Shown one piece after another: positions 5,926-6,110 of a stretch of 6,110 bases of DNA (its first letter is position 1; every line of letters starts with the position of its first letter). The notes under the pieces were generated by a model that saw only the letters and a program-made list of their open reading frames with translations, had not been told where the DNA came from and ran no database searches. Origin of the DNA: Hyphomonas sp. (lineage in GTDB: Bacteria; Pseudomonadota; Alphaproteobacteria; Caulobacterales; Hyphomonadaceae); assembly GCA_003486945.1 (NCBI GenBank), contig DNFL01000398.1, positions 8,695-14,804 on the forward strand, read 5' to 3'. A program made the translations under genes and the position numbers.

Positions 5926-6110
5926 ATGAAATTCTTCGCTGACACCGCCGACACCAAAGAAATTGCCGAGCTCGCCTCCTACGGCCTGATCGACGGCGTG
6001 ACGACCAATCCTTCGCTGATCGCCAAGGCCGGCAAACCCTTTGCCGAAGTCATCGCCGAGATCTGCGCCCTAACGCCCGGCGCGGTCAGCGCCGAAGTGG
6101 TCGCCACCGA
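5926..6110 (+). CDS. tal: Transaldolase, small TalC/MipB/Fsa-type (3' end outside window)
   Basis: 61 N-terminal codons and two bases of a protein that should be about 215-220 residues. The opening [13 protein letters not shown] and [13 protein letters not shown] (24-36) are signatures of the small transaldolase / fructose-6-phosphate aldolase family, a TIM barrel acting in the non-oxidative pentose phosphate pathway. Asp6 and Asn28 match conserved active-site residues. Glu57 in SAEVVAT aligns with the position that is Gln59 in E. coli FsaA but Glu in true transaldolases, which favours transaldolase activity. The Schiff-base lysine (near residue 85 in FsaA) lies beyond the window. The ribosome site is weak: only CGGA at 5918-5921 before ATG 5926. 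The gene follows the ugd terminator and probably has its own promoter. It is a central-metabolism gene with no direct glycan role, although fructose-6-phosphate also feeds mannose synthesis. Confidence 0.92.
   Translation, partial: MKFFADTADTKEIAELASYGLIDGVTTNPSLIAKAGKPFAEVIAEICALTPGAVSAEVVAT

Overview
The window is about 6.1 kb of gene-dense, GC-rich chromosomal DNA. It most likely comes from an alphaproteobacterium, and a Hyphomonadaceae- or Caulobacterales-like host is my best guess. Three things point that way. The phosphomannomutase C-terminus and the GT-C-like membrane protein read like alphaproteobacterial family members. GANTC, the CcrM methylation site, occurs only 7 times by hand scan against roughly 20 expected from composition. 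Signal usage is typical (GGAGG-type ribosome sites and one clear TTGACA promoter). The host assignment is inference. No rRNA, tRNA, CRISPR, insertion sequence or attachment site was seen.

Layout from left to right: (1) the 3' end of a phosphomannomutase/phosphoglucomutase gene on + (1-453). (2) Tail-to-tail with it, after a 4-bp gap, a two-gene minus-strand operon: a family 2 polyprenyl-phosphate glycosyltransferase (1833-817) followed through an ATGA overlap by a small four-helix EamA/ArnE-F-like protein (820-458). (3) Diverging from that operon, a 585-residue polytopic membrane protein with GT-C / oligosaccharyltransferase-like sequence features (1924-3681, +). (4) Tail-to-tail with it after 6 bp, a glutathione S-transferase family gene (4308-3688, -) with a recognisable sigma70-type promoter and strong ribosome site. 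(5) Diverging from that, ugd encoding UDP-glucose 6-dehydrogenase (4474-5784, +), closed by a strong intrinsic terminator. (6) The 5' end of a small transaldolase gene (5926 to the window edge, +).

Five of the seven genes fit cell-envelope glycan synthesis. The phosphohexomutase supplies mannose-1-P/glucose-1-P, the source of GDP-mannose or UDP-glucose. Ugd converts UDP-glucose to UDP-glucuronate. The GT2 enzyme probably loads one sugar onto undecaprenyl phosphate, the EamA protein probably helps flip it, and the GT-C-like protein probably uses it on the periplasmic side. The middle three resemble an ArnC / ArnE-F / ArnT or Gtr-type relay, but with an uncharacterised final transferase. That module is the most interesting content here.

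No gene-free stretch exceeds 300 bases. The intergenic spaces are 454-457 and 3682-3687 (almost nothing), 1834-1923 (divergent start region, no convincing sigma70 promoter, GANTC sites at or near both ends), 4309-4473 (GST promoter; ugd ribosome site) and 5785-5925 (terminator, palindrome, weak transaldolase promoter).
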